Shown here: positions 8,818 to 17,593 of the stretch, in pieces | Layout: every line of letters begins with the position of its first letter | Numbering within the stretch: position 1 is the first letter of the stretch | DNA from: Flavobacterium channae | Lineage (GTDB): Bacteria; Bacteroidota; Bacteroidia; Flavobacteriales; Flavobacteriaceae | Direction: 5' to 3' | DNA length: 64,000 nt | NCBI RefSeq assembly: GCF_021172165.1 | Contig: NZ_CP089096.1 | Coordinates: 2,542,001 to 2,606,000, forward strand | The notes under the pieces: model-generated | Seen by the model: the letters and a program-made list of their open reading frames with translations, nothing else | The model's database searches: none | Told to the model about the DNA's origin: nothing | Program-made: the position numbers and the translations under genes

Positions 8818-9693
8818 ATGGCATCATCTTTTGAAAATTACAACAAGCGACGATTGATTTCTTCATACTTTTCGGTAGTATTGAGTATCTTTTTAGTTTT
8901 ATTCCTTTTAGGAGCATTAGGACTTTTTGTAATTAATTCAAAAAAAATAACCAATGATTTTAAAGAGAATATTCCGATGACTATTTTCTTTAATAACGAT
9001 GCAAATGATTCTATTATTGATGCATTTGATACCGAAATGAAAAATGCAAAATTTATAAAAGACTACGCATTTGTTCATAAAGATAGTGCTGCTAAAAACA
9101 ATGTAGATATCGTAGGAAAAGATTTCATGGAGTTTTTAGGTTTCAATCCGCTTCAAAATTCATTTGATATTCACTTAAAAGGAGATTACGTTGTTGCAGA
9201 TAGTATAAAAAAAATTGAACGTAACATTCGTAAAAACGAAATGGTTTCGGAAATTATTTATGACAAAGAATTAGTAGATTTAGTTAATAACAATGTTACT
9301 AAAATCAGTTTTTGGATTTTAATTATAAGCGGAGTTTTAACAGTAGTAGCTATGCTTTTAATTAACAGTTCGCTTCGTTTATCGGTTTATTCACATCGAT
9401 TTACAATCAAAACAATGCAAATGGTTGGCGCTACAAAATCTTTCATCAGAAAACCATTTATTTGGAGAAGCATCAAACTAGGTTTAATAGGTTCTGTGTT
9501 GGCAATTATTGCTTTATTATTCCTTGTATATTATGTTGATGGTTTATTCCCAAGTTTAGGAATTGCAAAAGATTATACTTCTATCGGAATTGTAGTTATT
9601 GGAGTGTTATTAATTGGAATCATTATTACTTCGATTAGCACGTTTTTTGCAACACAACGTTTTCTAAATTTAAAAACTGACGACTTATACTAA
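8818..9693 (+). CDS. ftsX: Cell division protein FtsX
   Basis: A 291-residue inner-membrane permease of the FtsX family. There is one N-terminal transmembrane helix (about residues 18-40), then an extracytoplasmic domain (about 45-160). Three C-terminal helices form the FtsX fold, with the motif TIKTMQMVGATKSFIRKPF between them. With the ATPase FtsE it couples cell division to peptidoglycan hydrolase control. The ftsE gene is not next to it, which is usual in Bacteroidota. DUF3098, uppP and truB follow, a conserved flavobacterial gene order. Confidence 0.93.
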   Translation: MASSFENYNKRRLISSYFSVVLSIFLVLFLLGALGLFVINSKKITNDFKENIPMTIFFNNDANDSIIDAFDTEMKNAKFIKDYAFVHKDSAAKNNVDIVGKDFMEFLGFNPLQNSFDIHLKGDYVVADSIKKIERNIRKNEMVSEIIYDKELVDLVNNNVTKISFWILIISGVLTVVAMLLINSSLRLSVYSHRFTIKTMQMVGATKSFIRKPFIWRSIKLGLIGSVLAIIALLFLVYYVDGLFPSLGIAKDYTSIGIVVIGVLLIGIIITSISTFFATQRFLNLKTDDLY

Positions 9694-9738
9694 TATTCCG
9701 TATTCAATTGAAGGCACTGTGAATTAAAAAATAACAAA

Positions 9739-9978
9739 ATGGAAAATAACAACAAACCTGAATTTCTTTTTGACAAAGTAAATTATAAAATTCTTTTAGT
9801 TGGCTTAGCTGTAATTGCACTAGGATTTATCTTAATGAGTGGTGGCGGTAGTGACAATCCAAACGTGTTTAACGAAGACATCTTTAATTTCAGAAGAATT
9901 CGTTTAGCTCCAACTTTAGTATTAATTGGATTTGGAATTACTGTTTATTCCATTTTGAAAAATCCTTCTAAAAAGTAA
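9739..9978 (+). CDS. DUF3098 small membrane protein
   Basis: A 79-residue protein with two transmembrane helices (about residues 18-34 and 56-72) joined by a short loop containing GGGSDNPNVFNEDIF. That loop is typical of DUF3098, a Bacteroidota family found between ftsX and uppP. Function is unknown; the fixed position suggests a role in envelope assembly or division. It lies 45 bases after ftsX and ends ten bases before uppP. Confidence 0.85.
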   Translation: MENNNKPEFLFDKVNYKILLVGLAVIALGFILMSGGGSDNPNVFNEDIFNFRRIRLAPTLVLIGFGITVYSILKNPSKK

Positions 9979-9988
9979 TTAGTTAAAA

Positions 9989-10774
9989 TTGAACACACTT
10001 CAAGCCATTATACTTGCAATTATTGAAGGAATAACCGAATTCCTTCCTGTTTCTTCTACAGGACATATGATAATCGCTTCTTCTTTTTTTGGAATTGCAC
10101 AAGACGATTTTACCAAATTATTTACAATCGTAATACAGTTAGGAACTATTTTATCAGTAGTTGTATTGTATTTCAAACGCTTTTTTCAATCGCTTGATTT
10201 TTACTTCAAATTATTTGTAGCTTTTATTCCTGCAGTAATTTTTGGTTTACTTCTAAGTGATTTTATCGATGGTTTACTAGAAAATCCTATCACTGTTGCA
10301 GTTTCATTAATTATTGGAGGTGTTTTATTACTTAAAGTTGACGAATGGTTTGGCAATTCTGAAGGAACTGAAATCTCCTATTTAACCGCTTTAAAAATTG
10401 GTTTATTTCAATGTTTAGCTATGATACCTGGAGTTTCTAGAAGTGGTGCTAGTATCGTTGGTGGTATGACACAAAAACTTTCAAGAACAACTGCTGCGGA
10501 ATTTTCATTTTTTCTAGCAATTCCTACTATGTTGGGCGCTACATTAAAAAAATCATACGATTATTATAAAGCAGGTTATGAACTAACACAAGAACAAACT
10601 AATTTACTAATTATAGGAAATGTTGTTGGGTTTATTGTGGCTTTAATTGCAATAAAATCTTTCATAGGATTTTTAACGAAACACGGATTTAAAATTTTTG
10701 GATATTACAGAATAGTAGCAGGAATTGCCATTCTATTAATTCATTTTTTTGTTCAAAAATTAACCATTATTTAA
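9989..10774 (+). CDS. uppP: Undecaprenyl-diphosphate phosphatase (UppP/BacA)
   Basis: A 261-residue integral membrane enzyme that recycles the lipid carrier undecaprenyl diphosphate for peptidoglycan and other glycan synthesis. The N-terminal motif [14 protein letters not shown] (about residues 13-26) and the second motif PGVSRSGAS (about 148-156) are the BacA active-site signatures. The start codon is TTG at 9989: an in-frame TAG sits at 9980-9982 with no ATG in between, and the next in-frame ATG would remove the first catalytic motif. Its stop codon shares one base with the truB ATG. Confidence 0.95.
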   Translation: MNTLQAIILAIIEGITEFLPVSSTGHMIIASSFFGIAQDDFTKLFTIVIQLGTILSVVVLYFKRFFQSLDFYFKLFVAFIPAVIFGLLLSDFIDGLLENPITVAVSLIIGGVLLLKVDEWFGNSEGTEISYLTALKIGLFQCLAMIPGVSRSGASIVGGMTQKLSRTTAAEFSFFLAIPTMLGATLKKSYDYYKAGYELTQEQTNLLIIGNVVGFIVALIAIKSFIGFLTKHGFKIFGYYRIVAGIAILLIHFFVQKLTII

Positions 10775-11472
10775 TGACTTCAGAAGAAATTTTAGCCGGA
10801 AAAGTATTGCTAATCGACAAGCCTTTAACGTGGTCTTCGTTTCAGGCGGTTAATAAATTGAAATACATTTTAAAACGCAAATACGATTTACCTAAAAAAT
10901 TTAAAATTGGTCATGCCGGAACGCTAGATCCTTTAGCAACTGGTTTATTAATTATTTGTACTGGAAAGTTTACCAAACAAATTACCGAAATTCAAGCACA
11001 AGCAAAAGAATATACTGGAACAATTATAATTGGAGCCACTACTCCATCTTATGATTTAGAAACAGAAATAGATGCAACTTTTCCAACAGAACATATTACT
11101 GAAGAATTGATTTTAGAAACTACTAAACAATTTTTAGGCGAAATAGATCAAAAACCACCTGTTTTTTCAGCTATAAAAAAAGATGGAAAACGTTTGTACG
11201 AACACGCTCGTGCTGGCGAAGAAGTAGAAATTCAAGCAAGAAAAACTACGATTTACGAATTTGAAATTACAAGAATACAATTTCCTGAAGTAGATTTCAG
11301 AGTAAAATGCAGCAAAGGAACATACATTCGTTCGTTAGCTTATGATTTTGGATTAGCTCTACAATCTGGAGGTCATTTAACCGCATTAAGAAGAACGAAA
11401 ATTGGTGATTATTCAGTTAACAATGCTATTTCACCTGAAGATTTTGAAAAAGAAATAAATAATGAAAACTAA
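10774..11472 (+). CDS. truB: tRNA pseudouridine(55) synthase TruB
   Basis: A 232-residue enzyme that makes pseudouridine 55 in the T loop of tRNAs. The catalytic aspartate is in GHAGTLDPLATG (about residues 46-57), and the later motif KCSKGTYIRSLAYD (about 178-191) is also diagnostic. It is short for TruB because it lacks a C-terminal PUA extension, as is common in Bacteroidota. The ATG overlaps the uppP stop (TAATG), and the reading frame overlaps the next gene by 11 bases, so translation is probably coupled along the cluster. Confidence 0.95.
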   Translation: MTSEEILAGKVLLIDKPLTWSSFQAVNKLKYILKRKYDLPKKFKIGHAGTLDPLATGLLIICTGKFTKQITEIQAQAKEYTGTIIIGATTPSYDLETEIDATFPTEHITEELILETTKQFLGEIDQKPPVFSAIKKDGKRLYEHARAGEEVEIQARKTTIYEFEITRIQFPEVDFRVKCSKGTYIRSLAYDFGLALQSGGHLTALRRTKIGDYSVNNAISPEDFEKEINNEN

Positions 11473-12079
11473 ATTTTACCTTCTTTTATTATTTACTGTT
11501 TCAAGCTTTTCGCAAAACGTAAAACTAAAAACAGGCGATTTATTATTTCAATCTATGAATTGCGGTCCGCTTTGTGAAGCCATTAACGAAGTTACTGAAG
11601 GTTATCAAGGAAAAGATTTTAGTCATTTAGGAATGGTGTACATCAAAAATGATTCTATTTTTGTAATTGAAGCATCTGGAAAAGAAGTAAAAGTTACACC
11701 TTACGAAACTTTTAAAACCTACACCAATGACGAAATGTATGTAGGCAGATTGAAACGTAAATTCCGAAAATATATTCCTGAAGCAATTAGCTTTTCTTTG
11801 CAACAAGTTGGTGTTCCTTATGACGATGAATATTTGTATGATAATGGAAAATACTATTGTTCAGAATTAATTTATGATGCTTTTTTGAATTCGTATAAAA
11901 AGCCTCTATTTGATTTGTATCCAATGACTTTCAAATCACCAAATACAAATGAATATTTTGAAGTTTGGGCAGACTATTATGCTAAACTAAAAATGGAAAT
12001 CCCAGAAGGGCAACTTGGTTGTAACCCTGGCGGAATTTCCACTTCTAACAAATTAAAAATTATAGGAAGCTTACGCTAA
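11462..12079 (+). CDS. Secreted NlpC/P60-like cysteine hydrolase (YiiX/YebB family)
   Basis: A 205-residue protein with a signal peptide (about residues 1-18, ending SSFSQ). The conserved blocks are LKTGDLLFQ (about 22-30), DFSHLGMVY with the catalytic histidine (about 51-59) and YYCSELIYDAF with the catalytic cysteine (about 137-147). These define the permuted papain-like YiiX/YebB group of NlpC/P60 hydrolases, acting in the periplasm on peptidoglycan peptides or on lipid/acyl bonds; the substrate is not known. It overlaps the end of truB and converges with the thioredoxin-like gene, sharing nine bases at the 3' ends. Confidence 0.85.
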   Translation: MKTKFYLLLLFTVSSFSQNVKLKTGDLLFQSMNCGPLCEAINEVTEGYQGKDFSHLGMVYIKNDSIFVIEASGKEVKVTPYETFKTYTNDEMYVGRLKRKFRKYIPEAISFSLQQVGVPYDDEYLYDNGKYYCSELIYDAFLNSYKKPLFDLYPMTFKSPNTNEYFEVWADYYAKLKMEIPEGQLGCNPGGISTSNKLKIIGSLR

Positions 12080-12676
12080 CACTCTTTCATGTAGTTCCAC
12101 GATTTCATTCTGAATCGAAATTCCTTTATCGTGTAAATACCATTTTTGCAACTCTATTTTTGCCGTTTCATCAACCACACCATGAGCTGCCTTGTAGTCT
12201 AAAATCAATTGTTTTGCTCCTTGAGGTCTTGGTCCCCAATCTGAAAGCACTTCTAAAGTAGCACTTTCAATAATTATCAATTTAGGAATAGCTTTTCCTC
12301 CGTTAGTTAAAAATTGCTGCATTAAAGCATCATTATCATCTCTCAAAGCAATTCGCAAATCTATTTTATCTAAAGCTGCAGCCATCTTATGAATAACCGG
12401 AACAATTTGAGCCGCATCACCACACCAACCCTCACTTAGTACTAACCAAATGTAATTTTTTTCTAAATTTTGCAATTTATGTTGCACACCATCAAGTATC
12501 TGAATCGTTTTCTCTAATCGATTCATTCTTGTCTCGTTCAATTCAGAATATTTCAACAAATCTTCTGTTTGGGTATGTCCTGTAGATTTTCCTTCTGCAA
12601 TTAAACTCGTTACTTCATTTCTATACTCAGAATAAGAAAAACTATTTTCTAATGCTTGTTTTATAGTATTTATCAT
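12071..12676 (-). CDS. Thioredoxin-fold protein with a single active-site Cys
   Basis: A 201-residue thioredoxin-family protein. The usual CxxC is replaced by WCGDAAQ (in the segment VLSEGWCGDAAQIVP), so one cysteine remains; a cis-proline-like AIPKLIII segment follows. The family is common in Flavobacteriaceae and is thought to act in redox or peroxide handling, without proof here. I chose ATG 12676: the longer frame starts with TTG at 12697, and that codon lies inside a minus-strand -7 element (12695-12702). No signal peptide, so cytoplasmic. Confidence 0.8.
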   Translation of the reverse strand: MINTIKQALENSFSYSEYRNEVTSLIAEGKSTGHTQTEDLLKYSELNETRMNRLEKTIQILDGVQHKLQNLEKNYIWLVLSEGWCGDAAQIVPVIHKMAAALDKIDLRIALRDDNDALMQQFLTNGGKAIPKLIIIESATLEVLSDWGPRPQGAKQLILDYKAAHGVVDETAKIELQKWYLHDKGISIQNEIVELHERVLA

Positions 12677-12694
12677 CTTCTTAACTTTATTTGG

Positions 12695-12702
12695 CAAATT
12701 TA
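12695..12702 (-). promoter_or_regulatory. -7 element for the thioredoxin-like gene
   Basis: CAAATTTA reads TAAATTTG on the minus strand, an exact TAnnTTTG match 18 bases from the chosen ATG at 12676. Confidence 0.5.
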
Positions 12703-12706
12703 ATTC

Positions 12707-12714
12707 TAATTTTG
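12707..12714 (+). promoter_or_regulatory. -7 element for the patatin gene
   Basis: TAATTTTG matches TAnnTTTG and ends 17 bases before the patatin ATG. It sits only four bases from the divergent element at 12695-12702, so the two promoters should exclude each other. Confidence 0.5.
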
Positions 12715-12731
12715 ATAATTAAATGTAAGAA

Positions 12732-13520
12732 ATGTTACATATGGATTTAAATTCAAAATCTATCGGAATTGTATTGTCAGGTGGCGGTTCTAAAGGGATT
12801 GCGCAAGCTGGAGCATTACAATTTTTATCAGAACAAGGTATCGAACCATCTTGTATTGCAGGAACAAGTGCTGGTTCAATTGTAGGCGGATTGTATGCTT
12901 ATGGCAAAAAACCTGAAGAAATTTTAGATTTTTTTAAATCGATTTCCTTTTTCCATTGGAAACATTTTACATTTAAAAAAGCCGGAATTGTTGATTCAGA
13001 ATCCTTCAAAAACTATTTTGTAGAAATATTAGGTCCCATTACCATTGAAGAACTTAAAATTCCAATTTATATTACCGCAACCGATTTGGTAAAAGGAAAA
13101 CTTAAAGTTTTTAGTGGCGAAACAAAATTAGTTGATGCTATTTTAGCTTCATCTTCATTCCCTGGAATGTTGTCGCCTTATGAAATTAAAAACAGATTAT
13201 ATAGCGATGGTGGAATTTTAAATCACTTTCCTACCGATTTATTACAAGGTCGATGCGATACTATGATTGGCATTTATGTAAGTCCAATACAAAAAATAGA
13301 GTCAAGTGATTTAAAGTCGATAAAAGGAGTTACCACAAGAGCGTTTGATTTGTTGTATGCCAATTACAATTATCAAAAATTCAATCTTTGTGATTTAGTA
13401 ATTGAACCAAAAGATTTAGCCAATTATAGCACCTTTGAAACCAATAAATCCAAGATGGATACGTTATTTAAAATAGGATATGATGAAGCAAAAAAATCGT
13501 TTGAAAATTTAGCTTTATAA
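12732..13520 (+). CDS. Patatin-like phospholipase (RssA-like)
   Basis: A 262-residue cytoplasmic acyl hydrolase. The oxyanion loop GGGSKG (about residues 17-22), the nucleophile elbow GTSAG (about 44-48, catalytic Ser) and the DGG motif with the catalytic Asp (about 159-161) are all present, so the Ser-Asp dyad is intact. This is the compact bacterial RssA/YlbK type with no added domain. Two ATGs are possible, 12732 and 12741; I keep 12732. It probably hydrolyses phospholipid or lysophospholipid acyl chains. Confidence 0.88.
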   Translation: MLHMDLNSKSIGIVLSGGGSKGIAQAGALQFLSEQGIEPSCIAGTSAGSIVGGLYAYGKKPEEILDFFKSISFFHWKHFTFKKAGIVDSESFKNYFVEILGPITIEELKIPIYITATDLVKGKLKVFSGETKLVDAILASSSFPGMLSPYEIKNRLYSDGGILNHFPTDLLQGRCDTMIGIYVSPIQKIESSDLKSIKGVTTRAFDLLYANYNYQKFNLCDLVIEPKDLANYSTFETNKSKMDTLFKIGYDEAKKSFENLAL

Positions 13521-13557
13521 ATGTTAAAACATTTTTTTTAGAAAAAAGCGATTTGAC

Positions 13558-13565
13558 TATATTTG
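13558..13565 (+). promoter_or_regulatory. pyrH-frr promoter -7 element
   Basis: TATATTTG is an exact TAnnTTTG match 82 bases before the pyrH ATG. It is the only good element in the gap after the patatin gene. Confidence 0.6.
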
Positions 13566-13647
13566 CACCATTAAAAGTTCAAAGAACAATTTCAATTTCA
13601 AGAACAAAGTAAAACAAAATCTGTTTTTTAGATAAACGACACAACCA

Positions 13648-14355
13648 ATGAAATACAAAAGAATACTTCTAAAATTAAGTGGTGAAGCTTTAATGGGCGA
13701 CAGACAATACGGAATTGATCCAAAACGCTTATCAGAATATGCTCAAGAAATCAAACAAATTCACGATAAAGGCATAGAAATTGCTATTGTAATTGGCGGT
13801 GGAAATATTTTTAGAGGTGTAGCTGGAGCTAGTAACGGAATGGATCGCGTTCAAGGTGATTATATGGGAATGCTTGCAACAGTAATTAATGGAATGGCCT
13901 TACAAGGCGCTTTAGAAGAAGCTGGAATGCAAACACGTTTGCAAACAGCTTTAAAAATTGAAGCAATTGCTGAACCATATATCAAAAGAAGAGCAACTCG
14001 CCATTTAGAAAAAGGAAGAATTGTAATCTTTGGTGCAGGAACGGGTAATCCATATTTTACAACTGATACTGCAGCCGTTTTAAGAGGAATTGAAGTTGGT
14101 GCAGACGTTATTTTAAAAGGAACTCGTGTTGATGGAGTTTATAATGCAGATCCAGAGAAAAATCCTGATGCAGTGAAATTTGACTATATTTCATTTGAAG
14201 AAGTTTTAGCAAAAGGATTAAATGTAATGGACACAACTGCTTTTACATTAAGTCAAGAAAATAAATTACCAATCATTGTTTTCGATATGAACAAAGACGG
14301 AAATTTATTAAAAGTTTGTGAAGGCGCAACTATAGGAACAACAGTTACAATATAA
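13648..14355 (+). CDS. pyrH: Uridylate kinase (UMP kinase)
   Basis: A 235-residue amino-acid-kinase-fold enzyme that phosphorylates UMP to UDP in pyrimidine nucleotide synthesis. The N terminus [12 protein letters not shown], the glycine loop [10 protein letters not shown] (about residues 50-59) and the ATP/UMP block [14 protein letters not shown] (about 130-143) are typical. Full length for the family. It is followed 46 bases later by frr, the usual bacterial pairing. Confidence 0.97.
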   Translation: MKYKRILLKLSGEALMGDRQYGIDPKRLSEYAQEIKQIHDKGIEIAIVIGGGNIFRGVAGASNGMDRVQGDYMGMLATVINGMALQGALEEAGMQTRLQTALKIEAIAEPYIKRRATRHLEKGRIVIFGAGTGNPYFTTDTAAVLRGIEVGADVILKGTRVDGVYNADPEKNPDAVKFDYISFEEVLAKGLNVMDTTAFTLSQENKLPIIVFDMNKDGNLLKVCEGATIGTTVTI

Positions 14356-14401
14356 TTTAGAATTCCGAAATAAGAATTCAGGAAATTTAAAAAACAAAAC
14401 G

Positions 14402-14965
14402 ATGACAGAAGAAATTAACTTTATTTTAGACAGTGCTAAAGAAGCTATGAGTGCTTCTGTTGCGCATTTAGAAAAAGAACTTTTAAATATTAGAGCTGGT
14501 AAAGCTTCTCCTCAAATGCTTGGTGGTGTTTTTGTAGATTATTATGGTTCTCAAACTCCTATTTCGCAAGTAGCAAATATCAACGCTGCAGATGCGCGTA
14601 CATTAACTGTTACTCCTTGGGAAAAAAACATGTTAGGCCCAATTGAAAAAGCAATTATGATTGCTAATTTAGGGTTAAACCCAATGAACAATGGTGAAAA
14701 CATTATCATCAACATTCCTGCTTTAACAGAAGAAAGAAGACGTGACTTGGTAAAACAAGCAAAACAAGAAGCTGAGGATGCAAAAATTGGTATTAGAAAT
14801 CACAGAAAAGATGCTAACACTGATATCAAAAAAGAAGAAAAAAATGGAACAGCCGAAGACATCTGTAAAAAAGCTGAAGAAGATGTTCAAAAATTAACTG
14901 ACAGCTTCATCAAAAAAATTGAAGAAGTTTTAGCTGTTAAAGAAGCTGAAATCATGAAAGTATAA
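14402..14965 (+). CDS. frr: Ribosome recycling factor
   Basis: A 187-residue protein of standard RRF length. It begins with the three-helix-bundle segment and ends with helix III, rich in Lys/Glu. The signature segment NIRAGKASPQML (about residues 28-39) and EERRRDLVKQAK (about 115-126) are diagnostic. With EF-G it splits post-termination ribosomes. It is co-transcribed with pyrH and ends at a strong terminator. Confidence 0.97.
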   Translation: MTEEINFILDSAKEAMSASVAHLEKELLNIRAGKASPQMLGGVFVDYYGSQTPISQVANINAADARTLTVTPWEKNMLGPIEKAIMIANLGLNPMNNGENIIINIPALTEERRRDLVKQAKQEAEDAKIGIRNHRKDANTDIKKEEKNGTAEDICKKAEEDVQKLTDSFIKKIEEVLAVKEAEIMKV

Positions 14966-14970
14966 ATTTT

Positions 14971-15000
14971 AAATCCCGATTAACATTCGGGATTTTTATT
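14971..15000 (+). terminator. frr terminator
   Basis: Stem AAATCCCGA (14971-14979) with TCGGGATTT (14987-14995), a seven-base loop and a T-rich tail. Confidence 0.85.
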
Positions 15001-15005
15001 TTGAA

Positions 15006-15013
15006 TATATTTG
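15006..15013 (+). promoter_or_regulatory. -7 element for the DUF5686 gene
   Basis: TATATTTG, an exact TAnnTTTG match, 22 bases before the ATG at 15036 and just after the frr terminator. Confidence 0.6.
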
Positions 15014-15035
15014 TAGAATACTTGAAATAACTTAC

Positions 15036-17519
15036 ATGAAATATTTTTGGCTTTTTTTGAGCTTATTCATAACACATAGTTTTATTGCACAAAATAAAGT
15101 AAAAGGACAAGTTATCGATTATGATACTAAAGTACCTATTGCCTTTGCCTCTATTACTTATAATAACTCAAAATTTAATGCTGACTGGGAAGGAAAATTC
15201 ACTATTGAAGTAAAAGATTTCAAATTACCAATCAAGGTTAATTTCAAAGGATATTATGAAAAAATAACCTATCCACAGCCTAAAGTTACCAACATCACGA
15301 TTAAATTAATTAATGATTTAAACGAGAAAAAAGCAGAAATTTATACCGAAAACAAGGTAAACAACATCATTAAAAAAGTAATTGAAAACAAAAAAACAAA
15401 CGACCCCGAAAAAGGATTATCAAGCTTTCAATATAAAAATTACGAATATCTTCAGGTAACTGCAAATCCTGATAGTATTACCTCTAAAATTGATTCCATT
15501 TACAAAAAAAGGTTTTTGAGAAAGCCTTTAATGAAATTAGATTCCACTAACTACAAGTTTAAAAAGTTTTCAGAAAAACAGCATTTGTATCAAACTGAAA
15601 AAGTAAATCTAATTCAAAACAATCAATCCCAATACAAAGAAACTGTTTTAGCTACTCGAATGGCTGGTTTTGAAAAACCGATTTATGAATATTTAGGTCT
15701 GAAATTAATTTCTTATTCTGTTTATGAAAATCCGTTTGAAATCTTGGAAATTCCAGTTCAAAACCCAATTTCAAATTTTGGCCGCAAACTTTACAATTAC
15801 AAGTTAATAGATACAGTTAAAATTGACGGTAGAAGTGCTTATAGAATTTACTTCGAGCCAAAAAAATTAAATACAAATCGACTAAGAGGTTTGTTATATA
15901 TTGACACAGTAAATTTTGCTATTTGTAAAGCCTATTTCAGAATTTATGGTATGGTAAACATCAATGCTACTTATACATTTGATTACAGAAAAGACATCGA
16001 TATTTGGTTCCCAAAAAACAGAAAATTTAAAGTTTCTAAAGGAAATAATCACGAAGATATTAAAATCTTAGGTGGTACTATAAAATTTAGTTCCGATTTG
16101 GATTTAACGGAAAGTAAAAATGCCACCGACCAAGCTTATGTTTCCATTGAGTCAACACCTTTTGACATAGAAATAAACAAGTCAATCACTTTTACAAAAC
16201 CAAGAGTAAAAATTGAAGTCCCAAATTCAAGTCTAAAACAAGATAACGATTATTGGAATGCTTTCAAAAAAGATACTATTGACAACAGAAAACTAAGAAC
16301 GTACACTTCAATTGATAGTTTATCGGTTTCGGAAAAAATAGAACACAAACTTTTTCTTGGTAGAAAAATATTTAATGGTTATTATCCTGTTTCAATTTTT
16401 GATATTGATTTAAGAAGCATTGTTAAATACAACAATTTTGAAGGTTTCAGATTAGGATTAGGCGCTATTACTAATTCAAAATTATCTGAAAAATACAAAA
16501 TTGCTTTTTATGGCGCTTATGGTTTGAAAGATGAAGAGTTCAAATATGGAATCACACCTTCATATCTAGCGCATAAAAATTCGGAAACTTGGGTTAGCGC
16601 TTCCTATGCGGATGATATTAGCGAGATTGCACAAACAAATTTTGCTACAGATTCTCGTAGATTTAAAATTTATGACCCAAGACCTATTAACATCTCTACA
16701 TTTTACAACAACAAAATGAGCTCTGTATTTGTAGAAAGTAAATTTTTACCAAAAACATCAAGTTATTTTGGAATTTCTCACAATCAAATTCAACCGCTTT
16801 TTGATTACACTTTTGTAAAAGGAGATAAATCGTATACGGATTATACTATAACTGCAGTTCAATTAGCATTTCAATGGAATCCGTTTAGCAATTATATGCA
16901 AACACCAATGGGCAAAATTGAGTATGAAAAAAGACATCCAAAATTCTCAATTCAGTTTACACAAACGTTACCAAATTTATTAGATAATAATTTTGTTTTT
17001 TCTAAGATTGATTTCAAAACATTCTATGAATTACCTTATTTATCAGGACAAAAAAGTTCTGTTCTTTTACAAACAGGAATTGCATTTGGAGATGTCCCAA
17101 TTACACATTTATACAGCATTGTTCCAAATAACTTAAACAGAGAAGCCATTTTACAACGTATTACTTTTGCAGGTAAAAACAGTTTTGAAACCATGTATTT
17201 TAATGAATTTTTCTCAGACAAATACGCTTCACTACAATTAAAACATACTTTTAACAAAATAAGATTGGGCTACAAAATAAATCCTGAATTTACTGTTGTT
17301 ACACGTATGGCTTTTGGATCAAATAACCACAATAACCAACATTTAGGAATTGCATATAAAACAATGGAAGATGGTTTTTTTGAAAGTGGTATAGAATGTA
17401 ATAAAATTTTCAAAGGTTTAGGGTTGGTTGCCTTTTATCGTTATGGTCCAAATCAATTAGCGAATTTTGATGACAACATCGCTATCAAAGTTTCTTATTA
17501 TTTAGATTTAGGACTTTAA
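15036..17519 (+). CDS. DUF5686 outer-membrane protein with carboxypeptidase-regulatory-like domain
   Basis: An 827-residue protein with a signal peptide (about residues 1-18). A carboxypeptidase-D regulatory-like beta sandwich follows (about 21-90, GQVIDYDTKVPIAFASI). After it come a long DUF5686 middle part and a C-terminal region with alternating hydrophobic strands ending in YLDLGL, as expected for a beta barrel. The family is widespread in Bacteroidota, sits in the outer membrane and has no proven function. A T9SS sorting tail is absent. It stands alone, between the frr terminator and the MMPL gene. Confidence 0.82.
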   Translation: MKYFWLFLSLFITHSFIAQNKVKGQVIDYDTKVPIAFASITYNNSKFNADWEGKFTIEVKDFKLPIKVNFKGYYEKITYPQPKVTNITIKLINDLNEKKAEIYTENKVNNIIKKVIENKKTNDPEKGLSSFQYKNYEYLQVTANPDSITSKIDSIYKKRFLRKPLMKLDSTNYKFKKFSEKQHLYQTEKVNLIQNNQSQYKETVLATRMAGFEKPIYEYLGLKLISYSVYENPFEILEIPVQNPISNFGRKLYNYKLIDTVKIDGRSAYRIYFEPKKLNTNRLRGLLYIDTVNFAICKAYFRIYGMVNINATYTFDYRKDIDIWFPKNRKFKVSKGNNHEDIKILGGTIKFSSDLDLTESKNATDQAYVSIESTPFDIEINKSITFTKPRVKIEVPNSSLKQDNDYWNAFKKDTIDNRKLRTYTSIDSLSVSEKIEHKLFLGRKIFNGYYPVSIFDIDLRSIVKYNNFEGFRLGLGAITNSKLSEKYKIAFYGAYGLKDEEFKYGITPSYLAHKNSETWVSASYADDISEIAQTNFATDSRRFKIYDPRPINISTFYNNKMSSVFVESKFLPKTSSYFGISHNQIQPLFDYTFVKGDKSYTDYTITAVQLAFQWNPFSNYMQTPMGKIEYEKRHPKFSIQFTQTLPNLLDNNFVFSKIDFKTFYELPYLSGQKSSVLLQTGIAFGDVPITHLYSIVPNNLNREAILQRITFAGKNSFETMYFNEFFSDKYASLQLKHTFNKIRLGYKINPEFTVVTRMAFGSNNHNNQHLGIAYKTMEDGFFESGIECNKIFKGLGLVAFYRYGPNQLANFDDNIAIKVSYYLDLGL

Positions 17520-17525
17520 ATTTAT

Positions 17526-17557
17526 CTTAATTATTGATTCTGTTCCAATAAATTAAG
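17526..17557. repeat. Hairpin between the DUF5686 and MMPL genes
   Basis: CTTAATTATTG (17526-17536) pairs with CAATAAATTAAG (17546-17557) with one bulged base and a nine-base loop. No T run follows, so it may be a weak terminator or an mRNA 3' end. Confidence 0.4.
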
Positions 17558-17567
17558 GAAGTTTTGC

Positions 17568-17575
17568 TACCTTTG
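17568..17575 (+). promoter_or_regulatory. -7 element for the MMPL exporter gene
   Basis: TACCTTTG, an exact TAnnTTTG match, 18 bases before the ATG at 17594. Confidence 0.6.
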
Positions 17576-17593
17576 CACCCTAATTTTTGAGAG

